From Harmonia axyridis (lineage: Eukaryota > Arthropoda > Insecta > Coleoptera > Coccinellidae), in the NCBI RefSeq assembly GCF_914767665.1, contig NC_059503.1, positions 39,556,001-39,620,000 on the forward strand: a DNA stretch of 64,000 bases, in the 5' to 3' direction. Shown here piece by piece: positions 34,285 through 46,160 of the stretch (positions are counted from its first letter, which is position 1; the number at the start of each line of letters is the position of its first letter). The notes below the pieces were generated by a model. That model made no database searches and was not told where the DNA came from. It was given only the letters and a program-made list of their open reading frames with translations. Position numbers and translations under genes: made by a program.

Positions 34285-35296
34285 ACGAGCGTCGAGGCCG
34301 CGTGGGCGCAGGCGCCAGGCGCCTCGGCTCAAACAACCGTAAAAACAATAATAATAAATAATGTATCAGTGTGCTTTGTTCACCTTTCCAACAGGAACGT
34401 GGCAAGATGTGTGACTACGTCTACCAGAATGGGATTCTTGATTATGTTATTATCTTTGTCGATAAATAAACGGCGCGGCATAGCTTTAGCATGCCTTAAA
34501 AGCGATGATTAATTGGTTTTCTGCTCGGAAAAGTGTCGAAGTCTGCTCGAAGTGCCGAAGACCGCTGGTTTCTATTCGGATTTGTTTAAACTGGTCGTCA
34601 CTGATATCATCTAGTCTAGTGATATTCGGAGGTCGATTCGTGTCAGAGGAAAGTCGACGTCATACTCTATGGTTTGCGTACTCTTCGAGCGATCAGCGGG
34701 TTCACAAATTGGTCGTAGGAGTATCGAGAGTTTTTTAATCTATATCCAGAATACCGTTCGATATTTGAACTTCTTCTTCCTTCTGGTTTATATTAGAAGA
34801 AATCTGAAAATCACAGGAAATGTTTTAGCACCAAAAAATTTAAACATTTGACGAGATATTTCGTGAATCCATGAAATTATTTTTTGAAATGTGTTCCTAA
34901 CTATTTTCAGATTCAGATTATTTTCAGATCCTAGAAAATGACACTATTAGCTGTTGAGAAAAATCTGATGATACACTGTCCAAATTGTGAGAGAAACATT
35001 GAGAACTTCGTTATTCCATAGTTAGAAAGATGTTGAAAGAACTCGAGAAAAGCATTGTCAGACTTGTCAGAACTTTTTGTGCACTTTTTTATTCAGGCAA
35101 CTCTATAGTCTATACATACGGGGTTTTCCAGGAGTCGATGTCAAGCCGAAATCGGGTAACGGGCTAAGTAATTATATGAGTTATATTAGAAAAAATCCAT
35201 AATTTTTGCATGAAAAATAAGGCTTTAATAATATGGTGTATCCAATCTGTGCTTTGAGACCAGAATTTTAAGAATCTAATTTTAATGAGACTGGTT

Positions 35297-35425
35297 GAGT
35301 CCTTCCACGAAATGTGAGTGGGTCATAGAGTGAAGCCACTATTTGGAATTGTCATACGCAATACCGATCAGATTCGTGTACTACGCATCCTCTTGTATTT
35401 AATCGTGTTATTTATGTACTTACGA
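35297..35425 (+). repeat. dispersed 130-bp repeat, copy A
   Basis: GAGTCCTTCCACGAAATGTGAG through TACGCATCCTCTTGTAT recurs in inverted orientation at 47891-48025. This is a repeat relic with no coding content. Confidence 0.6.
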
Positions 35426-36039
35426 CTTCATTTATTGCTTGTAATTCGAACAGTTTTGATTTCTTAAAGACGAACTCTGCTCTTCCCTGGACTAACCTGT
35501 GTATTGTCATCATGTCTATGTACATCACACAGGAATATGCCAACAAATGTAACGCTAGTGCTAACAACAACGCAACAAGAAGTAGAATATAGATACCTAC
35601 TACTATACAATCATTTACCAAGTGAAACAAAGAACATCACAAACTACAATATATTTAATAAGAGAATATTCTCAATGTTGGTAGATATGGGACCTTATTG
35701 CCTACAAAATTATTGAGAAGATAACTGGAAAACATACTTTTCAGACTTCTTTTTGCTTTCGACTCAACCCAGAAGAGTAAGCTTTGTGATCACTTTCGGG
35801 ATGACATTTCCGTTCACAAAATGTATTTTAGACTATTCTGAAGAATCTTCGCTTCGTGTGTGTCGGTCGGGGTATCCCTAAAATCCTGTAACAGCCTTGA
35901 CTGCTATAATTCTTATCCGATTTTAACGGAATTTGATGTGGGTATCCTGTTTAGGCTGTAGATGGTCCCATACCAATTTCAGGTACGGCAGCACCACCAT
36001 AATCAAGGTGGAAGCACCTAAAATCGACTAAATAGAAAT

Positions 36040-36760
36040 TGCCATGAGGATAAGACTGAGTCCTCTTCTCTTCAACCTATTAATGGACAAAATTATACAA
36101 AGAGTAATAGTCAGCGTAAGGATGTGCATCTCGGGTACTGTAGGATATAAATGATAAAGATCTCGTGCTATGGATAGTCAAAGTGGTCTATTGTGGTTAT
36201 TTCAGGCATTCAACAAAGCTGCTGAGAAGCACCTTTAAAACGAAATGGTAATTAAAGCAAAATAATCGAACAGGTCTCCGAATTTTAACTATCTAGGCAG
36301 CATAATATCACCTGATGGCAAATCGTAATTGAGTGTGATTAAAGCTGCCAGAATACCAGGTTCATTGAAAAACACAATTTGAAAAAATGACTAAATGATA
36401 TCACCAGCAAGGTAAGAATATACAAGGCATGTGTTAGACCTGTAATGACATACACGGCGGAAAAACGAGCTGACACGATAGAAACAAAAAGAATGGCACG
36501 CAAAAATGAAAGGAGAATACTCAGGCATGAGATCGGAGACGAGTGCCTAACTGAAGAAATAGTTAGTTGGATCCAAGAGAGAAGAAGATTCTATTCAGAA
36601 ATGAACCACTAAGTGAGAGATAATTGACAGATGAAGGAGGTAAGAAATGGAGAACCTGCATTTAATCGACCTCCAGGAGGATCGTCAAAAAGATGGAAAT
36701 ATAGTTGAAGCTCGATATCGTTGGAATAGCAAGAAAAGGTGGAGGTCAAAATAGGTGAAA
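36040..36760 (+). pseudogene. RTE-like non-LTR retrotransposon, 3' part, decayed
   Basis: Plus strand, heavily broken. Near 36050 comes LSPLLFNLLMDKII, the block before the catalytic box. The YADD region around 36150-36180 is altered. Next is NFNYLGS-IISPDGK at about 36275-36325 and VRIYKACVRPVMTYTAE at about 36410-36460. Then come ADTIETKRMAR and RRILRHEIGDECLTEEI, and SWIQERRRFY near 36570. Near 36670 PPGGSSKRWK matches the GRP-KRW tail of RTE/BovB-type elements. The order and spacing are those of one reverse transcriptase C-terminal half. It carries many stops and is inactive. Confidence 0.7.
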
Positions 36761-36859
36761 CAATCAGTTAGTTTTCTCAAAGACGAATAAAAAATGATGT
36801 CAGCATACATAATTATAGGAAATAATTCAAATCCTAGAATCCTAAAAATAGCAACCACT

Positions 36860-37210
36860 AAATCCAGAAAAAATGGACGGACTGATCGGACTGGAATTAT
36901 AGAAAATGCTATATGGGGTCCGTTTTTGATTCATGAAAGTTAAAATCTGATAGGAAATGTATTTTTCCAACAATGCAGCCCCACTGTGAATGTCATTATT
37001 CCGTGAATAGGGTTGAATGTCCTTCAAGATTATCTGATTTAACACCTTTTGACTTTTTATTGTACATCCATTCGAAAAGTGCTAAGTTTGATGTTGAGGT
37101 GTGAGATGTAAGATAATTTGAGAGAAAATGTTGAATAATTACATCCTGTACTGTTTGAAAAGGATTGGTAGGCAACTTGTAGATCTCGAATATAAAAATT
37201 CCTTCAAATA
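36860..37210 (+). pseudogene. mariner-type transposase scrap
   Basis: Frame-broken plus-strand pieces in order: WGPFLI-like, NLIGNVFFQQ near 36935-36970 (usual context FQQDGAP, here with the Asp gone), then RLSDLTPFDFLL at about 37030-37065. That last piece corresponds to the SPDL-PLDFFLW block with the last catalytic Asp preserved. A C-terminal GRQL tract follows near 37170. It adjoins the RTE relic without a visible boundary. Confidence 0.45.
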
Positions 37211-37780
37211 TTCAACGCTCAATGGTCTTTGTCAAATATTTTTTTATGCCGGAACGAACGAAAAACAGAAACTTTTTGGCATATTCGTAAATTAAATTAA
37301 AAGACCTTCAAAATTATGTCACTCAACCACTATTGTCAGTAATCCTTTAAACTTGTGTTATTCATTAAATATAGTAGGTACATAATTGTGTGTTCTGAAA
37401 TACAAATGCTGGACCACCATTCTGTGACACCGACCCAGCTTGTCCTTCAGCTAAGTGAGACGCTTGTAACAAGAGGTATGTATAGCTGGCAGTTCGTGAA
37501 ATCTTCAGTTGGGACCTGATTTTAGGGATAGCGTGTTGGGGGACCTTGCGTATTCACGGACTCACATTGAGTAGCGATATTTCAAAAGCTAGTTGATATG
37601 TAAGACAGATGGTCCGGAAACAGTGAGTATTTTATCGGTTTTATAGAAAAATGGTAAATTTCAACACATTTTGTTTTTCTTCTTCATAATATTTCGATCA
37701 GATCATTTCATGAACAACTGTGGTTACTGAGATCCCTATGGAATTTGGTCACTCCAAAAAGCATTATTTATATAATAATT
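37211..37780. other. no gene recognised
   Basis: AT-rich sequence without motifs, splice-framed exons or element ends that I can support. Confidence 0.4.
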
Positions 37781-38600
37781 ATACAGGATGGGCGCGGTCT
37801 ATGGTACCCTAGACTTCACGGAGAACGGAAGGTACGATTTTATTGAAAATTTTGTTGCTTCGGTAGGAACCACAGTTCTATCAATCTAAAATATTTTCAG
37901 CGCTGCGGTGTTGCGCTTATATCAAAAAATGCTAAAACTTTTCAAAAAGAAAGAGAGAAATCTGACTGATTAAAATGCCTGTAACTTCAGTTTGGCTCAA
38001 CATTTTTGAGCAAATTAGATCTCGTCTAAGAGATAATATCTTGTTGATTGAGGACAAGATATACTCCTGATAAATTTGTTTTTGCTGCTTTCGATAAAGG
38101 GGGCTAAGTCAGAAGATCATTGTTTTGTTTATTTAACTCCGAAATTTCAAATGTAATAATAGGATTTTCTTCACACAAACAGAAGTTCCATCAAATTTGC
38201 ATGAAAAAACCTGAAGGTCGCAAAGCGATAGTTTCAGGCGTTCTGGAGTTATGGCCGAAAGAAGATATTCTTCAACTGATGCACTGCGAAGAACCAAATT
38301 GCGTCTTTAGGTTCTGACAAAAACAGAAATTCCATCAAATTTGTATGAAAAAATCACAAGGTCGCAAAGCGATAGCTTCAGGCGTTCTGGAGTTATGGCC
38401 GAAAGAAGACACAATTTAGTTTTTCAGTGCATCAGTTGAAGAATATCTTTTTTCGGCCATAACAAAATTTTTTTAAATGTCTACTTCAATTTTTTTCGTT
38501 GATAAATTCAACAGTATACTGTACAGGACAGTATACTGTTGAATTTATCAACGAAAAAAATTGAAGTAGACATTTAAAAAAATTTTGACATGACTCTGTG
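37781..38600. mobile_element. composite foldback/MITE region
   Basis: Opens with a TATACAGG-type end at about 37780. Inside, a unit of about 88 bp (38179-38266: GTCGCAAAGCGATAG through TTCTGGAGTTATGGCCGAAAG) is repeated in tandem at 38323-38409. Part of it (CAGTGCATCAGTTGAAGAAT, 38426-38464) recurs inverted relative to 38250-38290. A perfect palindrome at 38463-38587 closes the block. A 65-codon frame at 38120-38317 is a by-product of the repeat. Confidence 0.5.
38463..38587. repeat. perfect 60-bp inverted repeat, 5-bp spacer
   Basis: The arms 38463-38522 and 38528-38587 are exact reverse complements by direct reading, including matched seven-base T/A runs, around a spacer of ACAGG. The inner tip ACAGTATACTGT is itself a palindrome. 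It could extrude as a cruciform. Confidence 0.85.
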
Positions 38601-39445
38601 AAAATAAATCACGTCAGAAGTAAAATTGTTAATTGTAAATTTAATTGTAATTAAAAACTAAAATTGAACTGTCGATCGTTTTGATGAAAAACATTCATAA
38701 ACACAATTATGAAATTTGCTCCTTACTCGGACAAGAAACCGACCAAAAATGAGTTCAATTTGACTTCTGACTGAATTACAGATGGAATAATCTTTCACTT
38801 CTACTTTATATATTCAGGGTATTTAAGCCCTGAATATAATGACTAAGAATCCACCTTCAGCTGTAGTATTCTGCAAAATTAATCTTTTGTCTATATTTAT
38901 TCATAATACAATGTAGAAAATAATTCCGGAAATGACCGTAGTGACGGATTCAAACAGAGATGAGATGCATTTTTCGTGCTCGATGTGTTTAACGATTATC
39001 CCATTAAAATTTTTATTACGACAGCAACGTCTTTAACTCGCACTTATAAGGGAATAAAGTTTTCTTACGATGCAGAGATATCGATTTATATCCGTGTCGA
39101 ATTCGAAAACATGCTGAAATATTGAGTTTTCTTGGATGTTAACTGGGGGTGACCTAGACCTAGATTGCACATATCTTAGAATCAATTCTGATGGAATGAG
39201 TAAGTATGAAGTGTAGTTTAGAGATTCAGGAGTAACGAAAATTAGTTCGATGATTCATAATAATCCCATTTCAATAATTATTCCTATTTGGAGCCGAAAA
39301 TATTCATTGAAATATTCTACATGGTTAGAGGAAAGTGTTAAAAAAACTCCTAGGTTAAAATGCAAGGTACGTTTCAATTCCTTTCCAAATTTTCCGATCG
39401 GATGAATTTTCTGAATTTTAGATTTCAAGCATCATTAATTTTTTA
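38601..39445. other. no gene recognised
   Basis: AT-rich. The right part may include the untranslated 3' end of the ZMYM/hAT relic that follows on the minus strand. Confidence 0.35.
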
Positions 39446-40240
39446 TTAAGCAGACAGTTCTTCGGCATCTTTTTTCAGTATTTCATTTGAAAAAGATGAG
39501 AGTTTCTTAGGTTGTAATAATCCAAACGTGTCGCTCATGTTACAGAGTAGCTCTGAAATCTTTGTTTTGTTTGAGAAATTAATATACAATATACTTACAT
39601 ATAAACAGTACTTGATACATATTGACTTTGAAATACGATTCCAGATTAGAAATTCTTTCATCTTCTGATAACTAAAAACTTTTTTCATAGATTCCTTGAC
39701 ACTTCAAGTGAATTAATTTTAATTTTATTTCTCTCAATCTATTCGAAAAAGTACATAGCCAAATATTAGTTTTTTGTAATACATTTTTTCGTATTGTAAA
39801 GCTTCAGGAACAGGTTTGTTGAATTCAAATAATGAAGAGAAAGAGGCGACAAGCATTATAGAATCGTAGCTCTTCAAAATGTTAATTATATTTTTACATT
39901 CGTCACGTTCATCTGTAGTAGTAAAAATTGAATTTAGTTGTCATCATCCACATTTACCAGCGTTTTATACTATTGCTGAAAAAGTATATGTTTTCTCCAA
40001 ATTATCGAGAACAGTTTACACTTCAGAAATACGTACGCTTCAGAGCATCGTTCAAAATCAAATCTGAAGCATGAGCTACACAATGAACGTAATCTGCATT
40101 TGGAGAATTCTTTTTTATAAGGGCGTGTAACCCTCCATATACACCTGAAATAACATTTGCCCTAACATATAACCTTACCTCCCTCATAGGGACAAATCCA
40201 TTCCATATATTTTTATGGTATTTAAGAATTTAAAGGTCTT
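39446..40240 (-). pseudogene. hAT/ZMYM-type transposase relic
   Basis: Minus strand. From about 40165 down: ANVISGVYGGLHALI, then NSPNADYVHCVAHASDLIL, corresponding to the block in hAT-derived ZMYM1-like proteins that carries the second catalytic Asp region and the C-H pair (usually YVHC-AH-LNL). After breaks come YFFSNSIKRW near 39980 and, at 39688-39446, a C-terminal frame with LIWNRISKSI and KISELLC, which match the helical insertion domain. Usual proteins of this type are 600-900 residues and only the middle third is left. Stops lie in each piece. It is a fossil of a DNA transposon or a domesticated-type paralogue. Confidence 0.6.
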
Positions 40241-40371
40241 CTGCATTACAAACAAATATTGATATAAGAAAGGTTCGCAAATTTGTATTTATTTAGGTAT
40301 ATGATTATCGATTCCTGTTATCGAGACGATCGAAAAACTATGGAACGTTGTTTAAGATAAGGAAGGGAAGG

Positions 40372-40801
40372 AATTTGAGTTGTTCAAGTTTATGATGTTC
40401 TCATAAACACCCTTTGCATTTTTCGTCCAAACCGCGAGCAGGTTCATAATACAACGTATTTGCAGAATCGAAAATGATAGGTGAAGATTTTTTGGAAAAA
40501 ATCTTTTTCTGTAGAAATATTCCAAAAAAAATTGAGTCCTCGTCGCCACCATTTTCATTATAAGAATCCCATTAACTCATGAACCGTTGAGTTTTCAAGG
40601 TATGGCATATTGCTGAAATTGTCATCAAAAAAGCCATCTAATGATGTAATGATATACGGGGCGTGCCATTTGAAAGTACGAGTAGTATAACCAGAAGTTG
40701 TAGAAATCAAAAAATATTTGAAGGAGAATGAGCATTGTCTCAAACCCCAAAATGGGAAGTTTCAGCACAAACTCATGATTAGTTTTCCATAAACGTCTAA
40801 T
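40372..40801 (+). repeat. dispersed 0.4-kb repeat, copy B
   Basis: Second copy of the repeat at 33653-34049, same orientation, sharing CTCATAAACACCCT, GGCATATTGCTGAAATTGTC and CATTGTCTCAAACCCCAA. It lies just 5' (in transposase sense) of the hAT/ZMYM relic. Frames reported on the minus strand here belong to the repeat. Confidence 0.65.
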
Positions 40802-42371
40802 AGGCTATCGCGGTATTGATGAAAAAGTTGATTGACATTCGTCAATAAAATAAACAAAATTTCAGTGTACTGAAAACATTCAAAGTTTTGCAATTTTTCT
40901 CTAAATATAAATCAAGATATTGCAATTCCTAAAAACAGGAAATGTTCAGCTAAGATTGGACAAGGACAACATTTAATTGTTCGTAAACCTTCTTGTCTGT
41001 CAACAATCCACTTCACAAGAAAGAAAAAGAAAAAGAATGGAATCATTCAAAGTGCTGCACTTTCTCTCGAAATTAGGATATCGCAATTCCAGAAAAAAAG
41101 AAATGTTCAAAAAAGATGAGGCACGGGGTGCTCTTAATAGAAGCTTACTTTTCATTATTTCTGTTTAGCCTGTATATATCAACAACAAAAAATGAGGGTT
41201 GCATTTGAACAGTTCTGTTCCCGAAAAATGAAGCTGTACTATTAAAAAAAGTGGCTGCCTAAATATTCAAGACCAGAGGGTTCAAGAGAAAATTAATTAG
41301 GTACAAACCTCTTTGAAATTTTGTCCGCTTCTCTTATTTTGTAGGTGTATATAGTTTGATAATAGTGTTCTAGGTGAGGGATGAGGGATAGAGAGCGAAC
41401 GAATTCTTTCATTTCTTTTGTATTCTACAGCTTGAACTGTAAACATTCCTGAGGGTTAATATTTTGTTATTCCCGCACGAGTCCAAGGTTTATTATTAGA
41501 AATAATGACCTAAAAGTTTTCGAAAAGTTTTTCGCGGTCCATCGTTCCAGCAAGCGGTTGCACGTAACATCCAATCCTCATAAGAACAACTCAATCTGAC
41601 TCCGAAACCGCCGCCGTGCCGGTGGCGACAGACAGAAAGACAGCTGTTCACGTCCGAACCGCAGTGTGAGGTCCTCCGATTCTCTGTATCGAACGGGATT
41701 TCAAGGATAAATACCAGATTAAATTCCGATTTCGTGTAGTTGGACATTTCTCACACCCACCCAAAGATCGGCATTTTATCTCGAACGCTCGTTAAGATTT
41801 GAGGAACCGAAGACGATCGGAGTCGTCTTGTTTAGATGACTTAATTAAGTGGAAAGCTTATTGGATACCATCATCAATTAACTCTTCGATTACGAGGTAT
41901 GTGTTGCATACTGGGCGTAACAGAAAAGAATAGTTTATTGATCTTCTTCGACATTACTGATTTATAACTATATAAATATTCTAAATCTTAGATATTAATC
42001 CAAGATTTTTACTTTGCCTACGTCAACAATTAAAACAGAAGAATCAAAACTGATCCCACGTGAAGCCAAGATTTGCTCTTTTTTACTAATTCTTTCCATA
42101 TTTTGACGAAATCATGAATGTAGATGTCTGCTTCAATATCTATCTTCACAACAAACTGTGGCATGGCATGAAAAAATAGAATAACTCAATCTTCCAATAC
42201 AATATTTTTTTTTACCAAAGAAAATGATTACTAAAGAACAATGTGTTGAAAGTATCATGTCATTCTATTGCATATCACAAACAAAGTTTTGATTCAAGAC
42301 CGAATTGAGTTTTCTGAACACATTCAGAAAACTGAATTGACTATCAAAATAACGCTTTTATGGTTCATGAC
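40802..42371. other. no gene recognised; possible untranslated exon at 41520-41896
   Basis: The interval is AT-rich except 41520-41720, where GC rises. On the plus strand a stretch through 41896 ends at ACGAG followed by GTATGT, a fair donor, so an untranslated first exon is possible. A minus-strand frame at 41496-41747 has no motif and is probably incidental. Confidence 0.25.
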
Positions 42372-42440
42372 CAGTGGCGGATTAAGACAACTAGGGGCCC
42401 AAAGCGAAAGGCAAATCCGGGGCCCGCCCCCCTGATCAAG
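42372..42440 (+). repeat. hAT-like element end
   Basis: CAGTGGCGGATTAAG followed by GGGGCCC is the typical terminal motif of many animal hAT elements and their MITEs. Only this end is visible; no matching CTTAATCCGCCACTG partner is found nearby. Confidence 0.5.
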
Positions 42441-42586
42441 ATCAAAGATTTTCATTTTTCAGACACTTTGGAAAAGATTCCAATGCAAGGATAAACTGAT
42501 TTCCATTCATGCAATCATGCATAATAATCAAAATGAAGTATATACAAAATTAAAAAATATAACTTAACCAAGGATGAATTGGAAAA

Positions 42587-43385
42587 TGAAATGAAACGAA
42601 ATGGAAAGTTCTCATAACTTCTTTAGTTGGTGCTATTAACATGAAACAAAAACATCCTACACTCCTACAGGCCCCTTTTTCAGTAGAATCCATTGGGGAG
42701 GCAATAATTTATTATTCATTGCCATTAGTTTTGAAGTTATAATAGAAAAGAAATGTTTTTTTAGATGTAAACCATAACAATTTCTATAAAAAATAAAATC
42801 GCTTAATGTTGCCTGATTTATAAATTTATTACCGAATTAAAATAATCATCAAAAGTTTCAGTTTCGAACGGCAAATCAGTCAAGTGCCCATCTGTGAACT
42901 TCAGATAATTAAAATATTCGGTCTCCGGATTTAACATCATTATATTGTTTCCTTTGGTCACAATCAAAGAACTACTTTTATCAAGTTGAAAATTGTTGAA
43001 ACCATCCAACGGTATTAAATCAGGAGTGCTTGGAGGCCACCGAATGTATCAATTATCTGAACTTCACAGATTATTAGAGATAGATACATGGTTGATTTGC
43101 CGCTTGAAACTGAAACTTTTGATGATTATCATGGTTTGATAAAAAAGTTAGATATCATGTTATATATTATTGAAAAGGGAAAAATTAAGTGATCTTATTT
43201 TTCATAGAAATTGTTATGGTTCACATTCACAAAAACCCAAGTTTGTATTATCAAAAATAATAGCAATAAAAAATGAATAATTGCACCAATGGAATCTACT
43301 GTAAAGAGTGCCTGTAGGATGTTTTCGTTTCATATTAATACCACCAACAGTAAAGTAGTTATGAGAACTTTCATTTTCCAAATTT
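42587..43385. mobile_element. 0.8-kb foldback element with about 300-bp arms
   Basis: Left arm about 42587-42890 and right arm about 43085-43385 are inverted repeats. Paired tracts include ATCCTACACTCCTACAGGC with GCCTGTAGGATG, and CCATAACAATTTCTAT with ATAGAAATTGTTATGG. The spacer of about 195 bp plus part of the left arm gives a 63-codon minus-strand frame (42818-43009). That frame's end, LPFETETFDDY, is mirrored on the plus strand in the right arm as LPLETETFDDY, so the arm itself looks coding-derived. No transposase. Confidence 0.65.
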
Positions 43386-43620
43386 CTCTTATAGGTCGAA
43401 AACAGTTGACTTTACGAGGTTGTGGTTTTCACCAAATTTATTGTCTCAAAAATCGGACCCGAAAATGACTCATTCATTTTTTTTAGCTCAAAGGGACTCC
43501 TGAGATCCCTTCACTAGACAACGGATTTGGGACAACTGATACTTTTCAATCGGCATAACTCCTAAAACCCTCAGGGATTTTCATGAAAATTTCAGGAAAT
43601 CAGTGTAGATTGTTTGATAG
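43340..43620 (+). repeat. repeat block related to 45.85-46.16 kb
   Basis: GTAGTTATGAGAACTTTCATTTT through GACTCATTCATTTTTTTTAG and CACTAGACAACGGATTTGGG recur in the same orientation at 45980-46155. It overlaps the end of the foldback arm. Together they bracket the non-LTR element at 43.6-45.7 kb. Confidence 0.5.
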
Positions 43621-43621
43621 G

Positions 43622-45720
43622 GTATTTATTATTATTATTATAACATGATACAGAGTTGAGCCATTGCCTATAAAGTCTGAAATATGTTTTAATAAGGAAT
43701 ATACTGCACAGAGAAAAAGATTATAAAAATAAACATTATAAGAAGAAATAAGAAAGGAAAAAAAAACAAAATTCGAGCCATTGAATGAAAAAAGAACACA
43801 AAAAAAATGAATCCACTTTCACAATCACACAGCATTCTGTGAGGCCCACAAGTTAAATTTGTTCTTGAAACTGTTCAAACTAGGCACACAAACTATCTCG
43901 GTAGGCAATCTGTTCCAAACCTCGAATACCAGGACTACCAGACAGGACCGGCGAACTCCAGAACTGGACGAATGTATGTCTTGTATAATTGCGCTGCAGT
44001 CATAGGATCGCAATCTTCGAAGGACTTCCCGAAGAAATAGAGAAGCTTTCTTGCTCTGCTCGTGCAATGTGCTATATGCTGACTCCATGACAGATCTTCC
44101 GTCATAATCACACCCAGATCGTTGTGAGCGGATACATTTTCAATCAGCTGCCCTTCAATAAAATAAAAAAGTCCTGGAATCTTCTTTCCCAAATGTAACA
44201 ATTTACACTTTTCGAAATTTAACGGAAGCAGCCAGTCATCCCACCACCTCGCCAGGGTGTTGAGATCCTCCTGTAGGACAGAACGATGGGAAGTTGGATA
44301 GTTGAACAGCTTCGTATCGTCCGCATATGAACAACACTGAGAACTCACACATGCCGACAGATCGGAAATATAGACAAGGAACAGAATAAGGCTCAGAACT
44401 GAATCCTGAGGCACGCCACCTAAAACATCACTCATTGTAGATCTTGTTGAGCCCACTCTGATCGAAAACTTCCTGTTTCAAAGGAAGTTCTCAATCCAAG
44501 CGACCACATCGCCCCGAATGCCGCAGTTTTTGCAACAATCTCCTCAGAGAAAACTCGATCGAAGGCACGGGTAAAATTGAGGTATATCACATCACCCGAT
44601 TCACCAGCATCAACAGCTTTTGTCCACACGTTGAGACACTCCAATAAATTAGTGATTAATTTACTCAATTACTTCAACGGCTATTGAAGTCAAAGTGATA
44701 GGTCCATATAATTTTTAGAGAACAGTCGATTACCTTTCTTGTATTTAGGTGTTACAGATGCCATTGTCTAACAACTTGGTAAGTGATGAGATCTGAAAGA
44801 GGCTTTTATTATCTCGAAAAGTGGTCAAGCCAGAGGTCTCCGCAGCTCTTAAATGACTTCATAGATAAGCCATGGATATCAGGTGCAGGGCTAGTCTTGA
44901 AGGATCCGATGACTTGTTTAACTGCCTCAGGAGTTATATCAACAGACTCACCAGATAGCTGGGCTCTTGGGGTTGCAATTTGTGGAAGAGCACCGTCAGG
45001 TTCTCTTGAAAAAGCACGAGCAAGTATCAGCAAAAGTGTTAGCAGTACTCAGAGGGTCGTCACCAGATTTTCAGATTTATCACAAATTACCGGAACAGAA
45101 ACAGTGGTATTGAATGTTTGACGGACATATTTAAAAAAACTTTTCTTGTCACTACTTAAAACTAACTTCGACTCGAACATTCTTTTATCTAATTTTATGG
45201 TAAGAGAAACATTATTTGAGAATTGCCTATGGATTTCGAATTCAGTCTCACGCCCACCCCTACTATAGCGTTGCGACAAAAATTTTAAATTTTATTTGAC
45301 GAATGATTTTCTCGTCGATCCAAGGTTTGACTGTATTCTGTCGCACTGTGACCGAGCGTGTGTGTCTTTCAACAGTATCTACAATAATATCCTGTAATGT
45401 TTTCCACATATCCTAGACATTATTGGCATCCCAGAGTGTGCCCCAGCTAACCAACATAAGTTCCTCATCAACCTTCTGAAAATTGGTGCTTTATTTTTTT
45501 CCTGGACATTGACGACATATTCTTTACAGAGAATTTTAATTTTTAGTACAGAAAAACATGAACTGATTTGCCCACTGGTGGTGCATAGTACAAGGAGGAC
45601 AGCATTTTTTTTCATTCACAAGAATTAAATCCAAAATTGACGGATTTTGACCCACGCGAAATCTCGTAGGATGGCTCACGAGCTGCTGGAGATGACATTT
45701 ATTGATTTAATTTAGTTGTT
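43622..45720 (-). pseudogene. jockey/CR1-like non-LTR retrotransposon with intact YADD, decayed
   Basis: Minus strand, 5' to 3' from about 45700 to 43622. The pieces are a linker after the endonuclease (45615-45049), a pre-RT helix region with ITPEAVKQVIGSFKTSPAPD (about 44950), and NFTRAFDRV at about 44580. Next come the catalytic domain with LGGVPQDSVLSLILFLVYIS and CSYADDTKLF (44456-44290), then LNFEKCKLLHLGKK and the thumb with DLGVIM and LSWSQHI. The last piece is the C-terminal domain (44088-43825) with VWNRLPTEIV and FKNKFNLW. PQDS and LSLIL replace the usual PQGS and LGPIL. The 3' end finishes in an (AAT)n-type run, read as ATT at 43622-43640, the usual tail of this clade. Frameshifts make it non-functional. 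Confidence 0.85.
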
Positions 45721-46160
45721 TCAGGATGATGTATTTAAAAAAAAATTTATACATGGTAACAGGTAAGATCAAAATATATATTTTCCTCAGTCCGAATTTG
45801 CGGTATTGACCAGTAACTAGATGTAATTATTGGTCATTGCCTTAGATTCATTTCATTTCATTGAACGCCTTCATGGATTTTCATGGAAATTTCAAGAATT
45901 CAATATTTAATGTACCATTTGATATTGATACGAAGTGTGGTGGAATTGACAATAGGTTTGTTTGATAAGGTTTTTGATGTAGTTATGGGAACTTTTCATT
46001 TCACGCCATTTTATGTTATAGCTTGAAAACCTTTAAAAGGCAGATTTCACTAAATTAATTCTCTTAAAAATCGAAAATGTGTCATTCATTTTTTTCACGT
46101 TCAAAAGGATTTTGAGTCCTTTCACCAGACAAGGAATTTGGGATACCCTATACAGTGAGT
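45721..46160 (+). repeat. repeat block related to 43.34-43.62 kb
   Basis: Shares GATTTTCATG, GTAGTTATGGGAACTTTTCA, TGTCATTCATTTTTTTCA and CACCAGACAAGGAATTTGGG with the block left of the retrotransposon. It ends near ATCACCCTATAT, a diverged MITE-type terminus. Confidence 0.5.

Larger units (their letters stand above)
34050..36039. other. no gene recognised; candidate core promoter near 34258
   Basis: A GC-rich block at 34262-34330 follows a TATAAAA. Further on, CACCTTTCCAACAG at about 34385-34398 resembles an acceptor, so an untranslated exon is conceivable. Frames at 34505-34851 have no motif. A dispersed repeat lies at 35297-35425. The rest is AT-rich. Confidence 0.3.
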
